From Gonium pectorale (lineage: Eukaryota; Chlorophyta; Chlorophyceae; Chlamydomonadales; Volvocaceae), in assembly GCA_001584585.1 (NCBI GenBank), contig LSYV01000011.1, positions 2,491,774-2,555,773 on the forward strand: DNA of 64,000 nt, in the 5' to 3' direction. Positions 36,637-49,964 of the stretch are shown here, one piece after another; the first letter of the stretch is position 1, and each line of letters starts with the position of its first letter. Both the position numbers and the translations under genes were made by a program. Under the pieces are notes generated by a model. It saw only the letters and a program-made list of their open reading frames with translations. It searched no databases and had not been told where the DNA came from.

Positions 36637-39617
36637 CTTTGCTGTGGACAGGAAGGGTGGGGCACGAACCGCGATGTTAGCCGCCGTCCAGTGCACAAGG
36701 GCCGCGCTGGCACCAGCAATATGCGAAGCGAAGCTGGTTCAGTCCTTAATAACAGCAGGATGTTCTCAAATAAGCTCCAAGGCCACAGCTGAAAGTCCAG
36801 CCGCTGAGTCTCTCAGCCCAGCCCTCCAAGCACGCTGAATCCCATATAATCGGTATACTATCCTGATGCCAGTTCCCCGTTGCGAGACTTCGTCCCGTCA
36901 GCCCTCGCCGCCGTCTGCTCACCCCGCTGTCTGTAAGCCGCCGCAGAGCGAGGCTTTCACGACGTGTAAGGACGTGCTCACAGCCGAAAGAGGAGGGGCC
37001 TTGTCAGGGCGCGCACCAATATTGGAGCCCGGGCACCGCGAGTTACGGCAGGTACGATTTAGTGCTAAACAGGTGCATTCAGCAATTCACCGGCTGCGTT
37101 ACCTTGCTGCGTTGCTTCCCTGTTGCGCTATGTTCTTTGTCGGTCGGTCTGCTGCGGGTCAGCATGGTTGCAGTGTCCTTCCAGGGTCTCCAGGTAATGC
37201 GGACCAACTTGACACTGCGAGCTCATCATTTCAAAAACGCCTCTGCACACTTATGACATCGGTCGGGTATCGGACCACATAGGCAGGACATAGGTCCAAG
37301 CAGCACCCGAACATGACGCGTGTCAAACGCATTAAGCCTGTGGATTGTTTTCTGGTCTGTATACACGCGTGGTTGGCAGGGGTTACGCGTACCCGCAAAG
37401 GACTCGCGTACTGTGACCGCTGACATGATGCCCCCCACGGAACTTTACACAGACACCCCAGCTTGCATAGTGCCTTGACGTTGACCTGAACTTTGAGTAT
37501 CCTGAGTCTTCCCCTCTCGACTGCGGCCCCGAATGAGTCGGGCGTAGGACCCGCGGGTCACACCCGGTTGGTGCATGTGGCTGAACAGGGGTAACAATGC
37601 GGGATCAGGCTTCAGGGCATACGAAACGCAGCATTGTCGTTGCGGACGAGCAGGGCAATGGCGCCGGGGCTCTAGCCAGCTTCAGTCTTAAATATCTTGT
37701 TTGTTGGAGTGCCTCTGGTGCCTAAGCGAAAGCAACAGAAGAAATTTGCAGAGAGGGTACTGCACATGCAACGTTGAGGGTCCCATACCTGCGGCAGCGT
37801 AGCAGAATGGCATACCTACCTGGCGGCATATGGGGGATGCACACGCCGCCATCGCTAAGATCTAGATCCAAATCGATTTCTTGTTTTTACAGTTTATAAG
37901 CATCGGGTTGCAAGGTGGCCACACAAGCGCAACTCATCCTTTGTACGGCGTCTCTATTACGGATGAGCCACGTGCCTGCGACCAGCGCCAGAGCCGAGGC
38001 GACTGGCCGCCATCGCGGAAGGCGGGATGGACAGCGCCTGCTCTTGGACGCCCGCAGCCGGCGCACTTGATGCAAGCGTTGTACTAAACTGGGGTGGCCG
38101 GCGGGAACGTCCCCTGCGGGAACGTCCCCTTACTTTGTAAACCGCTCGCCCTACTGGAAACGTCGCGGCTTCTAGCGTGTATTAATACGACACGGAATGT
38201 GAGGCGGGCGCGCGCTCTGAATACCCAAGTGCGAATTGGCCTTCCCTGTCCCAGTTCAACCTTTTTCCCCGTTTCTGGTTATCGTTCTTTTTCAGTCTGC
38301 AACTGCCGGCCCCAGTAACCGTACCGGTACATCGCCCCAGAATTGCACTCCCCTCTCCCCTGCTTCAGTTGTCCTGCTTCTGCTCTCCAATCGTCACAGT
38401 GCCGCCTCTGTGCGTGATCCCTCACGAAGAGCCTAGCCTGAGGACTGAGGGCACACGCCGGCCTCTCTGAACGCTACCCCTCGACAATCCTTGATCAGTT
38501 TAACCCAGGATACTACGACCACGGTCTGCCCTCCTTAACTAGCCCCGCTTTGCCTCCACTGGGACATCTGGACCAAGCAGCTGGCATCAGACCTGTCAGG
38601 CATGTGGCATGCGAGAACCCGCTGCCGCTTTGTCCCGGGATTTCCCCGGCGCCCGTGCGAAACCGTAAGCGAAACCCCGTGCCAGGGGTCCTGTTGTATG
38701 CAGCGCCATGTACATGCTGCTGAAAAAGTTTGCGGGCTCCCTCTTTCCTTGCAGATTTTTTTATCTCTGAAGTGCGCGGGTGGAACGCCTGCAGGCTGCA
38801 TCTTGTGAGGTGGAAAGCCAACCGTGCCCACGGGCGTGGGCTAAGGGCATCCACAGGCCCCCTACGCGCCTACGGTTGTCGCCCAAGCCGTGACTGGCGG
38901 TGAGCCACCCCGCCGCCAGCTGTCCCACCAGTCCCAGCGGGCGTAGCGAGCGCTCCTGTCATCGGTTGGCAATGCCGGTGGTGCAGCGTGCAGGGCCCGT
39001 CCTTCGTGGCCATCATAATCCGCACCTTGGGATGGGCGTTCCACCAGACGACGTAGCCACGTGGCGAAATAAGCGCGCGTTCCGCAAGGAAAGCAGAGGG
39101 GTGTAAATCAAGCAGCTCACCAATTTGCGCGATTGCTGTCTCAGCCTGTTGTCTGCGTGGGCGTGCAAGCTCGCACCCGTATGCATCGCGTCGTATCTTC
39201 CGATCGTGCAAGGTGCAACTTTGCGTTCAGCGCCCTGGAACATCACGACCGTACGGTAAGTGCCACGAACCCGACCGCTTCGTGGGATGCGGACGGCGCC
39301 TCCCTTCCCGCTATTTCTCCGCCGACTTGAGGACACCACTGGAGCAAATGAAGGGAACCCAGCCAGCTCACCACCTGATTCCTTCCCTGCCACCGTGCCG
39401 GCCCCTGCAAGGGACACGCCCCCACCCCCAGCATACCATGCCCATATCTCTCCCCCGGGTTTCCGCGCCTAATGAGCCCCTGTCGGGACACAACATACTA
39501 GCGCCATGAGGGATATGCGGAGAGGCAACACTACACGCCCATGCGTTACAAGCGTACAAAGGTCATAGCACGACAGGCTCCACAGGGCTCTATGAACCCG
39601 CTACTTTTAGGAACCGG
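36637..39617. other. Intergenic, about 3 kb without a recognised gene
   Basis: It holds the RPS18 5' flank and part of the PRPL10 3' UTR. A minus-strand open frame at 38870-39211 has no recognisable domain or splice partners. A 15-bp unit (GCGGGAACGTCCCCT) is tandemly doubled at 38101-38130. No RNA gene was recognised. Confidence 0.45.
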
Positions 39618-39622
39618 TTACA
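39618..39622 (-). terminator. TGTAA poly(A) signal of PRPL10
   Basis: Minus-strand TGTAA about 500 bp beyond the PRPL10 stop. Confidence 0.5.
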
Positions 39623-40118
39623 AAACTCGCGTGACACACTCGACGAAAGTAGTGGTTCCAGCTACCTGCCGACAAATGATCAGGCCTTTCCCGAGAAAAA
39701 CCCCTGGCATCAGCCGTGAGCATCAGCCCTCAACATGATATCCCCTTGCCATGCAGCAGAGGGGACAAAATTGCCGCTCTGGCAGAGGTCCGCGGGGCTG
39801 AAGGGATGAGCGGGCGCCCGCCCGACCCACATCCCATGTTATCACCGGTCAGGTGCAGTCCTCCCTCGCTTGCGAGCGGAAGTGCAATCACCGGGCTCCG
39901 CGCCCGGGCAGTGTCCAAATGCTCGCGCAGCCAACACGTTACGTGATGACCGCCCGTTTTAGCTGCGCTCAAGCTCCCACCCGATTAACAGGCAAACGCC
40001 TCGGCCAACCCACGGGCGCTGCTTTCTCGGGCTGTGCTTCAGTCAGCCCTCCTCATCCAAAGCGATGCTCCCAGGCCGCTCGTCCTCGTCCTCCTCCGTG
40101 CTACCAAAGCCAGGCTCC

Positions 40119-42503
40119 TTAGGCCTTGACGACCTGCGCCAGGGTCTTGGTCTTATCGTCATCCAGCTCTGATACCTTCTTGAGGGCCACGGCAAGCTTG
40201 GTGGGCACGGCCTTAATGCCGGTGGCCAGCTTCTGGGCGGGCTGCTTGGCCAGGCGGGCAATGGTGGCGTACAGCTGCGCCTTCGTGGGCAGGTTCTCGC
40301 ACCGCTTGAGCTGTGGGGGACGAGAGGTGGTGACGGAATGCGTAGCATGGGGTTAGCGGCAAGGTACCGGCACAAGGGTGCTGAGTAAGAGGGGCAGCCA
40401 GGCTGGGTCGTCGAGTCAGGGTACTCCCCACCACGCAGATCATTTGCAAAACAAAACATTGGGATGGCGTGGCCCATGGGCCAAAACTCCGGGAAACCGA
40501 TGTTGTCGTGCATACATACTTGCGTCTAAGCCCTTAAATGAAGGCACAAGCCAACGGTGAAAACATGACAGCCTAATTAAGACCCTTACTGCGTAGTTCC
40601 AAAGTTTGGGCCCATGACACGCCACGTGGTTCTAGTGCCAGCGCGAAATCGAGACCCCGGGCCGCCAGCGCTGCGCGGGCTGTGATTGTGGAGGGCTTAT
40701 CACGCATACATATTCCATGCCTCTATTGGGAGGCGCAAGCTAAGGACCGAGCCGCTGCGTCCGTCGGACCCCTCGTGCTGACCACGTGGGAGGCTGCGGA
40801 GCCATGGGTGACGTACCCATACTCCCACCCGAATCGCACATCCACCTCGTGCCGGGCACGCCTTGCAACAGGCGGAAGAGGTAACATGAAGGGCGTATGC
40901 ATGCCGGCGCCTTTGGGTCAACATCTTAACGAACGCCCGCATGTCGGCCCTCGGACCTCGACTACAAGACCAGCTTCCTTCCACTCCAGGCCTAGCTCCC
41001 CCAGACGCTCACCTCGGCGGGGGTCAGGTACTTGCCGGACATGACCACGCACGAGAGCTCCGTGGGGCACTTCACCTCCACGTTCTTGGCGGCCTGCTTC
41101 TTGGCCTCAGTCAGCAGGTCCTCCTCAAACTTGAAGTAATGCTTGACGGTATCCGCAATCTCATCCTCGCTCACGAACACCCAGGCGTTCTCGCCCTGCC
41201 CGGAAAAAGCACAGCAGTGGCAGCACGTGTGCGTCAGGCCGGAACGCGAGAGCAGCAAAGCGTGTTGACCGCATGGCCGCGGGGCACACAGACGTCGAAG
41301 GTTGCCGACGGAAGGGCGGGCCGCGACAGTGCCAGGAGGCGCTGTGGCCCACCGCTCCACAACCCGGCGCACGGGCCCAGAGGAGCTCCTGTGAGCTAGA
41401 CCGACGCTGACAGCGCAATTGCGTCCGTGGTGGGAGGCGCTGAGGCTGCTGCCCCTGCCGGCGGCAGCAGCTGCCCAAGTGCCTGCTGCCGGGGCAGGCG
41501 GTGCCCGGGGGCACGACTGCTGCATGGCACGGGTGCTGCAATCAGCTGGCGAGGACCATGAGGCGCGCCCATAGCACCTCCCGTTGCTCCAAGCAACGCC
41601 TGCAGCTATCCGCCAGAGCCCAGCCACTTGCGCCGCGCCGCGCCAATCCAAAGCTCCGGGAGCGGCCGAAGCCGCGCTTAGCCTGCTCCGTCGCTGGTTC
41701 CAGAGCAACAGCCGGTGGTGGATGGGCCGGGGAGTGCGGCCAAGCCTTCCCAGCCATGGTGTGGCCGGGTAGTGCCCACAGGCTAACAGGACCACGGGAG
41801 CCCTATCCCGGCAACACCAGCTTTGTGAGTGGAGAGCTCGCGACATTATTAATGACATAACCAGAACTGTCCACCACAGCATAGCATCGTTTCCAAGGTA
41901 GGAATCCCCCACCCCCAGCCAAGCCCCCCTTCCCCCGCCTGCGGCAGCGCCCCACCTCGCAGCCCTTCTCCGCCAGCGACTCCCACCCCTTGGTTTGGGA
42001 GACGGCCACCTTCATCAGGCTGTTCTTAGCCACATACACAGAGCTGTTGGGGGGCAGGCCCTTGCGGAACTTCTGGATGGTGGGCACCTGCGAAGGGGCC
42101 CCGCACGTTCACCACCACGAACCCAGGGGAGCGCGAACCACAAGAGCGACAGCCGCCTTACACTCAGGCCGCGGAAGCGCATGCCGAAGACGATAACACT
42201 GCCCTCAAGCTTCTCCTTAAGAGTGGAGACGACCTGCTCCTTCTTCTGGCGAGTAATGGCGTTTGTGACCTGCGGGGCCGAACCAGCCACCCGTCAGGCC
42301 GCCGCTTCGCAAATTGCCCGGAAATGCTGAAATCCAACCTGCAGGCTCGCGCGCTGCACCCGCACGCTGGTGAAGGCCTTGGGGCTGCACGAAGCACCCG
42401 CGAACTGGCTGCGCTGGCCCCTGCGAACGGATAGGCGCGCTGTTGCTACTCGCTTAAAGCCCATGGTACGAGTTTTGCTTGCTGCTACGCACCGCAGGGC
42501 CAT
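40119..42503 (-). CDS. PRPL10: Plastid 50S ribosomal protein L10 (uL10c), nuclear-encoded
   Basis: Base of the L7/L12 stalk in the plastid ribosome, which recruits translation factors. Five exons, 42503-42339, 42269-42162, 42087-41956, 41195-41013 and 40310-40119, give 259 residues. Residues 1-55 ([20 protein letters not shown]...) form an Arg/Ser/Ala-rich plastid transit peptide. The mature part matches bacterial-type L10: [47 protein letters not shown], and a C-terminal [16 protein letters not shown] helix that should bind L12 dimers. The first intron is only about 69 bp. An in-frame ATG five codons upstream (42518) could also serve. It is divergent from RPS8, so a plastid and a cytosolic ribosomal protein share one promoter region. 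Confidence 0.93.
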
Positions 42504-42753
42504 GTTGCAAGTCTGCATTCGTGGTTGTGAGGGGACCTTGCCGCGCTTGCGCTCGTTCGCAGGGCGTGTGCCCGCGCGGAGAAGTTCCGTGTGCTAGGGG
42601 AAGAAGCAGGAAAGCCCTGCTGATGCAAGACGAGACGAGACGCGAAAATTTGGCGCTCATAGGGCCCATGTCGTACGAGCGCCCATTTTGCTGCTCGCCT
42701 CCCCAGGCTGCGTCCTCTTTCCTGCACCATAGGGGTAGGAACGGTGCGCCACC
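42504..42753. promoter_or_regulatory. Divergent promoter between PRPL10 and RPS8
   Basis: 250 bp separates the two start codons. The stretch must contain both transcription starts, suggesting co-expression of plastid and cytosolic ribosomal proteins. No motif is assigned. Confidence 0.5.
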
Positions 42754-45111
42754 ATGGGTAAGCAGCAGTTCGTATTATCACGACTCAGCTGTGCTCGCGC
42801 AAATGCAGTTACGCCTGCCCTCCGTCTTTAGCGGACTCAGGAACCCGAAACCCTGAACACAGTTTACCGCACTACCTTATGCAGGTATCTCACGCGACTC
42901 GCTGCATAAGCGGCGCGCCACGGGCGGCCGCAAGAAGCACTGGCGCAAGAAGAAGAAGTGAGCCGCGTAGGCGGGGCCGGGACCGTTGCAGCAGCAGCAG
43001 CGTTTTGTTAGACGGTACCTCGCTTGTCAGGGAGCCCGAGGGGCCGCCTGGCGCGCAGCTCGCGCGACATGGCGGCTAGGCGCGCGGGCGAGGTCGACCC
43101 GGAACATCTTTGCAGCAACATTTATTGGAGTTGAGCCTTCTGACGGCTGCAGTGGCGTCGCGTGTAGCTTTGGCGAAACGCCGACTTTTCACGGCGGCTT
43201 CTCGGTTGCCCATCAACAATGGTCTTACGAGTCAGCCCGCCTTGCAACCCGATTGCAGGTATGAGATGGGCCGTGTGCCGGCAAACACGAAGCTGAGCAG
43301 CAACGTGGCTGTCCGCACTGTGCGCGTCCGCGGTGGGCACCACAAGTTCCGTGCCCTGCGCCTGGACACTGGCAACTACTCCTGGGGCTCGGAGGTGCGT
43401 TGGCGGCGGCGATGGCGAGCAGCTGGCGGCTGGCGCGGCGGCTGTGTGTGGGGGGGGGCGCTGGGGGTGGAGGGGAGCACACACGGGCGGGGTTCAGGTG
43501 GGCAGAGGTACGGCATACAGGTGTGGGGGCAGGAAGCTTGCGCGTTGTCTGGATGCTGCGCCTAGCATTGCATACAAGTGCAGTGCTCTAGGTGGCTGCT
43601 GGAGAGCGTTTGGGATGGGTATTGCATTGCCTTGCGCGGGCATTCCACCGGAGACCTGTGATTCAGGACTTCCATGAGCCTATTTCCTAGCCCCCAGCCC
43701 CCTGGAGACAACCATCACACTCGTCTGCATAGTAGAGCCCTCAATGGGGTCCTCTGATGATCCAACATGGCTTGGGCAACCTCTTAGTGCATCGTTCTCG
43801 ACGTTGCATTCATCTCGGCCTCGCTGTGGACTCAGCCCATCGCGTTGCGCGCTTCGGCCTCGAGCAACCCCTCGCCACAACCTCTCCCGCGTCCCTGGGC
43901 CCGTCCCTCCCTCACCCCTTCCCTCCCCGCCGCTCTGCATCCCCCCTCCTCTCGATCAGGCTGTGACCCGCAAGGTTCGCATTCTGGACGTGGTCTACAA
44001 CGCGTCCAACAACGAGCTGGTGCGCACCCAGACCCTGGTGAAGAACGCCATTGTCCAGGTGGACGCCACGCCCTTCAAGCAGTGGTACCAGAAGCACTAC
44101 AACGTGGAGCTGGGTGCCAAGAAGGACCAGCCCGACGTGGCCCCTAAGCCGGAGGAGATCCAGGTGGGTGTTCGTCGTGCAGGGTTGGGCTTGGGGTGTG
44201 GAGCCGGGGACGGGGTCGGAAAGAGCAGGCGACCGCAGCCGCAACAGCAGGCGACCGCAGCCGGCGCCGGCAGCCGCAGGGCAGTGGAACTCCTTCGTTG
44301 TTATGCATGGCATGACCTGAACCTGCGAAAACGCCAGAGAGGAAGGGTTCCGAGGAGGGTAAGGGTCGGGGCTGTACGCCGTTCATCGTTCGGACTTCGG
44401 CCGAACGGATTGTCGCTGGAATGCATAAGCTGGGTTGCCGCAAAAGTCATTTGACCGACGGCGTTGCGTTGGCGTGTTCCGTCGAGCGTTGCGCGGGTCC
44501 ATGGCGTCGCTGGCAGGACCTGCCAACGGTCCCGAATAGGCCGCCACGCCGTGCTAGCGTTAACACGCGTCGCAGCCGCAAGCGTCACATGGGCCAGGCA
44601 CTGTAGGACCGCTCAGCGCACCGCATTCGCACACACAAACGGTACGGTTTTGAGCATACCGTAAGCGCGAGAGCCCAATGATGGCCTACCGAGCATGCCT
44701 GCTGTGGCAGACCGTCCGGGGCGGGATTGCGGCCCGGCGTGTGCCGCGCCGAACGAACATCGCCCAGTCTCGCTGCGTGGCCGGCCCCCTCCGGTGCCTC
44801 GGCCCTACGCTCTTCATCCGTTCCACCTGGCAACCTTGTTCCCGTGTCCCCGTCAGACTGAGCAACCTCCCCTCCCCCCCGTTCCCCTGGGCCAACAGGG
44901 CTCCAACCACGTGAAGCGGAAGATCAAGGAGCGCCTGCAGAAGCGCAAGCTGGACGCCCACCTGGCCGAGCAGTTCACCACTGGCCGCCTGTTCGCGTGC
45001 ATTGCCTCGCGCCCGGGCCAGTGCGGCCGCTGCGACGGGTACATCCTGGAGGGCAAGGAGCTGGAGTTCTACATGAAGAAGATGCAGAAGAAGAAGTCGA
45101 AGGCCGCGTAA
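42754..45111 (+). CDS. RPS8: Cytosolic 40S ribosomal protein S8 (eS8)
   Basis: Small-subunit protein needed for 18S rRNA processing and 40S assembly. Five exons, 42754-42757, 42885-42957, 43259-43394, 43960-44163 and 44899-45111, give 209 residues. The first coding exon is only ATG plus one G; the first intron follows at once, common in ribosomal protein genes. Motifs: [91 protein letters not shown] and [18 protein letters not shown]. The acidic insert typical of eS8 is present in short form. Confidence 0.96.
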
Positions 45112-45154
45112 GCGCGACCGCGTGCCGACGACGGACGCTTCTGGGGCCAGCTGG

Positions 45155-45159
45155 TGTAA
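45155..45159 (+). terminator. TGTAA poly(A) signal of RPS8
   Basis: TGTAA 44 bp after the stop, giving a very short 3' UTR. Confidence 0.6.
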
Positions 45160-46251
45160 CCATCCTGGTGAAAACGGTGTCATCCCCTGCCGCCGCCTAA
45201 ACTGTCGTACGCTTTCTCGCGACGTGTCGTGGCTGCGTGGTTTGGGGCGGCCACGCGCAAAGGCACGAGCATCGCACAGCAGTACAGCGATAGTCGGACA
45301 TAGCACGCAAGGCCAGGTCTGGACGACCGTATTGCAGCTGTGGGGCTCAGGAGCTCGTCGCGGGATGAGTGCTAAGGGGCCAAGGGGTAGGCCTGATGGG
45401 CACTCGCGGATATGGTTGTGCTAGGGCCTCAAGGTACAGCTTTAGATCCCACACGTGAAGAGCTTCGCGGATCCAGGCTTGTCAACGAGGTATGTGATAA
45501 GAGCATGCTATGATAGTATCGAGGCAGGTTGCATGCACGCTGTAAGGGCCGTACGACGGCTGAGACGGTATCACTGTCAGCCTTTGCCAGAGTTCGCCGA
45601 CGGTACGGCCCCTCTCGTTCCTCGTTACAGCGCTGTCCGGCCCCAAACCTACACCTCCCACTATTACGCTTACATTCGTGCGTAACACATGGTTATGCAC
45701 GAATACGCGTGGTTATGCACAGTATCAGTACTGGCGGAGTGGGACCGCCTTGCAGGGCCGTGCCAATCCGGGCACTGGGCTCGAGAGGTTTCTCCCGTTC
45801 GGCGGGTACCCACGAAACCCCTGCCCCCTTCACTCGATTGCTCAATCTGCACAAAGGTTAACGTCGCCGAGGCTCGTTCAAGTCCGCTAGAGTTCGGCGT
45901 CTGCGCCATGCACACAATTCTGCTTCCACTGCATACGGTCGATATCTCCCAACTTTGGCTGCCAAGTTACATTTGACACCAGTAGCCTCTCCTGGCCATG
46001 GCGGCGAGCCTAGCGATGGGGACCTAGGTGGGTCGCGCCCAAACTTGAGTTGCATCCGGCCCGAAGCGCGCGCCGTCGCCGATGTCGACGTATGAAGCGC
46101 TGTCCGAGTGTGCGCGCGCAATGGAATCACGTACGAGATCTCAGCGTACGGCGAGTCGCCCGATTGCATTACCACGCTGCTTGCAACCCTGCTCTGTCGT
46201 CGTTGCTGTTGCCGTTCCCCTTACCCGCGTTCCGTCAACGCACGAACCACA
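45160..46251. other. Intergenic: LHCA upstream region
   Basis: No gene seen. The 3' part should hold the LHCA promoter and 5' UTR. A short direct repeat (TGGTTATGCAC twice, about 45,690-45,720) lies within it. I cannot name a light-response element with confidence. Confidence 0.45.
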
Positions 46252-48287
46252 ATGGCCATGATGCTGAAGCGCTCGTCGGTCGCGGTCCGCCCGGCCACCG
46301 CTCGCAAGAGCGTCGTGACCTGCGTGGCCCGCCAGTCGTGGCTGCCCGGCGCTGAGATCCCCAAGCACCTGGACAGCCCCGCTGCTCTGGCCCTGGCCGG
46401 CAACTTCGGTGAGCTCGGCGGCTCGGACGCTCAGGATGCACATCAGAGGGGCATGCTGGCGCACTTCGGAGATCATACGGCTTTAGCACTGAGCAGAGCT
46501 CGTTCGATTACTCTGCAGGCTTCGACCCGCTTGGCCTGGGCAAGGACCCCGAGTCCCTGCGGTGGTAGGTCGCGCTGATTCGCCGCGAACTTGTCGGGGG
46601 GGCTCACAAGCCAACCAGCCACTGTGGCCCTGTATCAACATAGCGAAGTGCTTGTTGTCCGCGATTTGCGTTGCGAAGCACTAAGCTGACGCGACCCCCC
46701 GTTTGCTTGCCTGCAACAGGTACCAGCAGGCTGAGCTGGTGCACGCCCGCACTGCCATGACTGCCGTTGCCGGCATCCTCATCCCCGGCGTGAGTGTTTG
46801 CCAGGGCTTGCACTCGAGGACAGTGAAAGAGTGCGAGAAGGATTGCGCACCTGCAGGCGCAGGGCGGGGGATTGGGGCGGTTTGGAAACACACAGGTCCC
46901 AAAGTACTCCAGTGATGCAGTCAGCCTGCCTGTTGGCGCAGTCAGCTTGCCTGTTGTTCACTCCGTCTTTTAGACCATTTGCTGTGGGGCTGAGTATTTT
47001 GACCCTCGCTGCCACCCCTGCAGCTGCTGACCAAGGCCGGCGCCCTGAACGTGCCCGAGTGGTACGATGCCGGCAAGGTGGCGATCGAGAACTCGTTCGC
47101 TCCCTTCAGTAAGTATGGGGATGCTTCGGGGCTTGGCCCAGGGTCCTAGGACGCCCTTGCCTAGAACCATGGGTACCCTGTACTGCTGGTGACAGGGTGG
47201 AGGGCTCCGCCGTGTGAGCACTAGCAGCGTTCCGTACAATCTATTGCCATGCCCTTGGGCTCTTCGTGTCCAGCTCGCGCTACGTGCTGCAATCCGTTTC
47301 CTATCTTCCTCGTACCCCCTCTGTGCCACCGCGCAGACGCTCTGCTGGCCGTCCAGCTGTTCCTGTGCGGCTTCGTTGAGGTGAAGCGGTGGCAGGACTT
47401 CAAGAAGCCCGGCAGCCAGGCTGAGAAGGGCTCCTTCCTGGGCCTCGAGAGCTCGTTCGCCGGCCTGGAGAACGGCTACCCCGGCGGCATCTTCGACCCC
47501 ATGGGTGCGTTGGTGTAGTGAGGGACCAGCGCGGGTTTCGGCGCGGGCATAGTACCGCCACTTCCTCCCCAACATGCATGGTAGACCGCGGCACCTGCGG
47601 AAACGCCCAGCGCAGAGTCGTGGCAACTAAGCGTATTCAGGTGTGATTAGCTGCATCTTTCATGGATGCTTGGTTGATTTGCCAGCGTGACGTGACGGCG
47701 GACATGGGCATGGGTCAGGACGGGATCAAGATTCACGTCCACGTGCAGGACCCGCCCGATGCCCGGTCCCTTGAACGTTGTCCAGCGAATGTGGGGCTGA
47801 ATTACCTTATTATCCTGCAGGCTTCTCGAAGGACTCGGCCAAGCTTGCCGACTGGAAGCTGAAGGAGATCAAGAACGGCCGCCTGGCCATGGTGAGTCCA
47901 TGAAGGGGCAGGCGCTGGTTTGTCGGTTTCTGCTCGCTGTGTACAGAGCGACGATGGATTAGGTTACCAAGTGTATCCGAGCTCTGAACCGTCGCCTCCT
48001 ACCCTTCCCCTCTCTGTGCAGGTTGCCTTCCTGGGCTTCGCCGCCCAGAAGTTCGCCACCGGTGCGTCGGGAGGGCTGAACGGTCGCAATCAGTAGTCGC
48101 CTGCCTGGCTCCTCGTGAGCATGCGCGACCGTATGTTCTATGCCTCGGTCTCCTCCTGACAGCTTGATCCCGTTTCTCACTTCTGTATTCCACAGGCAAG
48201 GGCCCCATTGACAACCTGGCCGCCCACCTTGCGGACCCGTGGCACGTTACCTTCGCCTCCAACGGCCTGTCGGTGCCTTTCCTGTAA
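46252..48287 (+). CDS. LHCA: Photosystem I light-harvesting chlorophyll a/b protein (LHCA family)
   Basis: PSI antenna protein of the thylakoid membrane. Eight exons, 46252-46408, 46519-46564, 46720-46789, 47024-47108, 47337-47504, 47821-47891, 48022-48061 and 48196-48287, give 242 residues with all phases agreeing. A transit peptide of about 25 residues (MAMMLKRSSVAVRP...) precedes RQSWLPGAEIPKHLD. Chlorophyll-binding helices: helix B has WYQQAELVHARTAM, helix C has LFLCGFVEVKRWQDF, helix A has LKEIKNGRLAMVAFLG. FDPLGLGKDPESL and YPGGIFDPMGFS are LHC signatures. PEWYDAGK and GKGPIDNLAAHLADPWH favour LHCA over LHCB; which LHCA paralogue is unclear. Expect light and redox control, though no element was identified. 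Confidence 0.94.
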
Positions 48288-48566
48288 ACGCCATGCGGCT
48301 ATGCGTAGCTGCAGCCGCGGGCACATCTGCCTGATGCATGCCATTGGCACAGCAACTGCGGGTGGCAGGGGCGGTGTGCTGCTCGCTGTACTATAGGAGG
48401 GGGTGTTCAGGGATGTGTGACCGCGTGACGTGTGTGACGAGGGTTCGGGTCTTCGGGGTCTCCATCGGCTCGGTTCCGCCCATGGCGAGTTCCCCTACGG
48501 CTGTTCTATGCTCTTGCGTTTTTGCATGGGTACCCGCAGAGCAGAAGGCCTTTTCGCCAGGGCTAT

Positions 48567-48571
48567 TGTAA
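48567..48571 (+). terminator. TGTAA poly(A) signal of LHCA
   Basis: TGTAA about 280 bp after the LHCA stop. Confidence 0.55.
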
Positions 48572-49964
48572 CCGGTCAAGAAGGCATTTTCTTTCCAACT
48601 TTAGTCCTAGGTGTACATGGTCTAATTCGCACTAGAACGGTATCACTTCCGTCTGACCAGCTCCGGGCGGTGGGTCCAACACTGAATAATGGTATATGTT
48701 CGGGGTCTTGGGTTTGAGCAGGGACAGGGAAGCCGAGCAGCACACAGCTTCAAGCTACGATGATCTGCAATGCAGCAGTATGGTCGAACGTCTCACCGCT
48801 ATGGTAAGGCGTGATGACCTAAGGATTAAAAGAAATAGCAAGTTTAAAGAGATTGGGCGTCTGAAGAGTACCTTTCACACATACCCCAGCGGAACAGACG
48901 AACACGGGCGGACAGTTTGGGCGGACAATGCCACGGAGAATGCTGCACAGAAGGGTATTGCTATTAACTTCAGCTGTTTGGCATGTTCTGCGGTACATCC
49001 GACTTTGCCACCCCAATCCATCGGCTGCCAGACCTGGTGCCATGCATAAAACCCAACGCATCTGGGAGCACTGTTTGCCGCACAGGGCTCGTGTGTCAAG
49101 CTTGGCGTGCTTGAACTGCAGGTTGCGGCGGGCATATTGACTGCGGTGCGAGGACACTAGACACGCGCACGCTCGGGGTCATCCCAGGGACCTTCGGACC
49201 CGAAGCCGCTTCGCGGCGGGTCCCCCATCCAGGAACACAAAAGAAGACATAGTGAAGCCATCTCCACGGAAATACACATCCGAATGCGCGTGGGGCAACT
49301 GGATGCAAGGCATGGCGGGCAAAGGAGACGAGCCCTTAAAGCCATCAGTTTGTTATGGCGAGACTGGGCTAATCCCCCCACCTACCGCGTGTTCTGACGT
49401 ACGAGGGCCCAGTGCAGCTACACCATCGTTTTGAAGATAAGGCGTCAATCCCTACACACCCTAAGGCAACGTTAGATCATGTTGGAGTGAAGGCAAGATG
49501 GGCAATGCACGTGGGTAGGCAGGCCCTCTCCCGTCCTTGGCAGGGCCAACACACAGTTACTCACCTGGTCTGCGAGCGACCTGGGCATGGCTACTATGGA
49601 CCTGCTTTGCCTGCGTACTCCCCAGCGACACCAACCCTACAGCCACAAGACATCCAAAGTGCGACGCATCCAGGCTATGAACCTGGGCACAGCCCGCAAG
49701 GGGCGCGCCTCTCTGAAAGAGATACGTCATCAAGTCGGCTTACGGTACCCGGTGTTCCCAGCGTGATCTCTCATCGCCAGTACTGAGCGGGCCCACCTCC
49801 CATAAGGGGGTCTCAGGTACGCCCCATAAAGCGGAAAGGTGGCATGAACCGTAAACACAAAACGAGCACCCTGCTGGCCCCTTTGACACGCTGTCTCCAG
49901 CGCGAAGGCGTCAGCGGGGTGCGAAACACAAACACACGACACACGCTACACAACCACCCAGCCC
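48572..49964. other. Convergent intergenic region, LHCA / MBD gene
   Basis: No supported gene. It should include the 3' UTR of the MBD-like gene on the right, but I found no TGTAA on the minus strand near its stop. No repeats stand out. Confidence 0.4.

Noticed and set aside
38870..39211. Minus-strand open frame containing ISPRGYVVWWNAHPKVR
   Set aside because: Part looks protein-like, but I found no start, splice partner or family, so it is left as intergenic.
42516..42518. Upstream ATG as the PRPL10 start
   Set aside because: It adds only MQTCN. The next ATG gives MALRC, a more typical algal transit-peptide start. Both remain possible.
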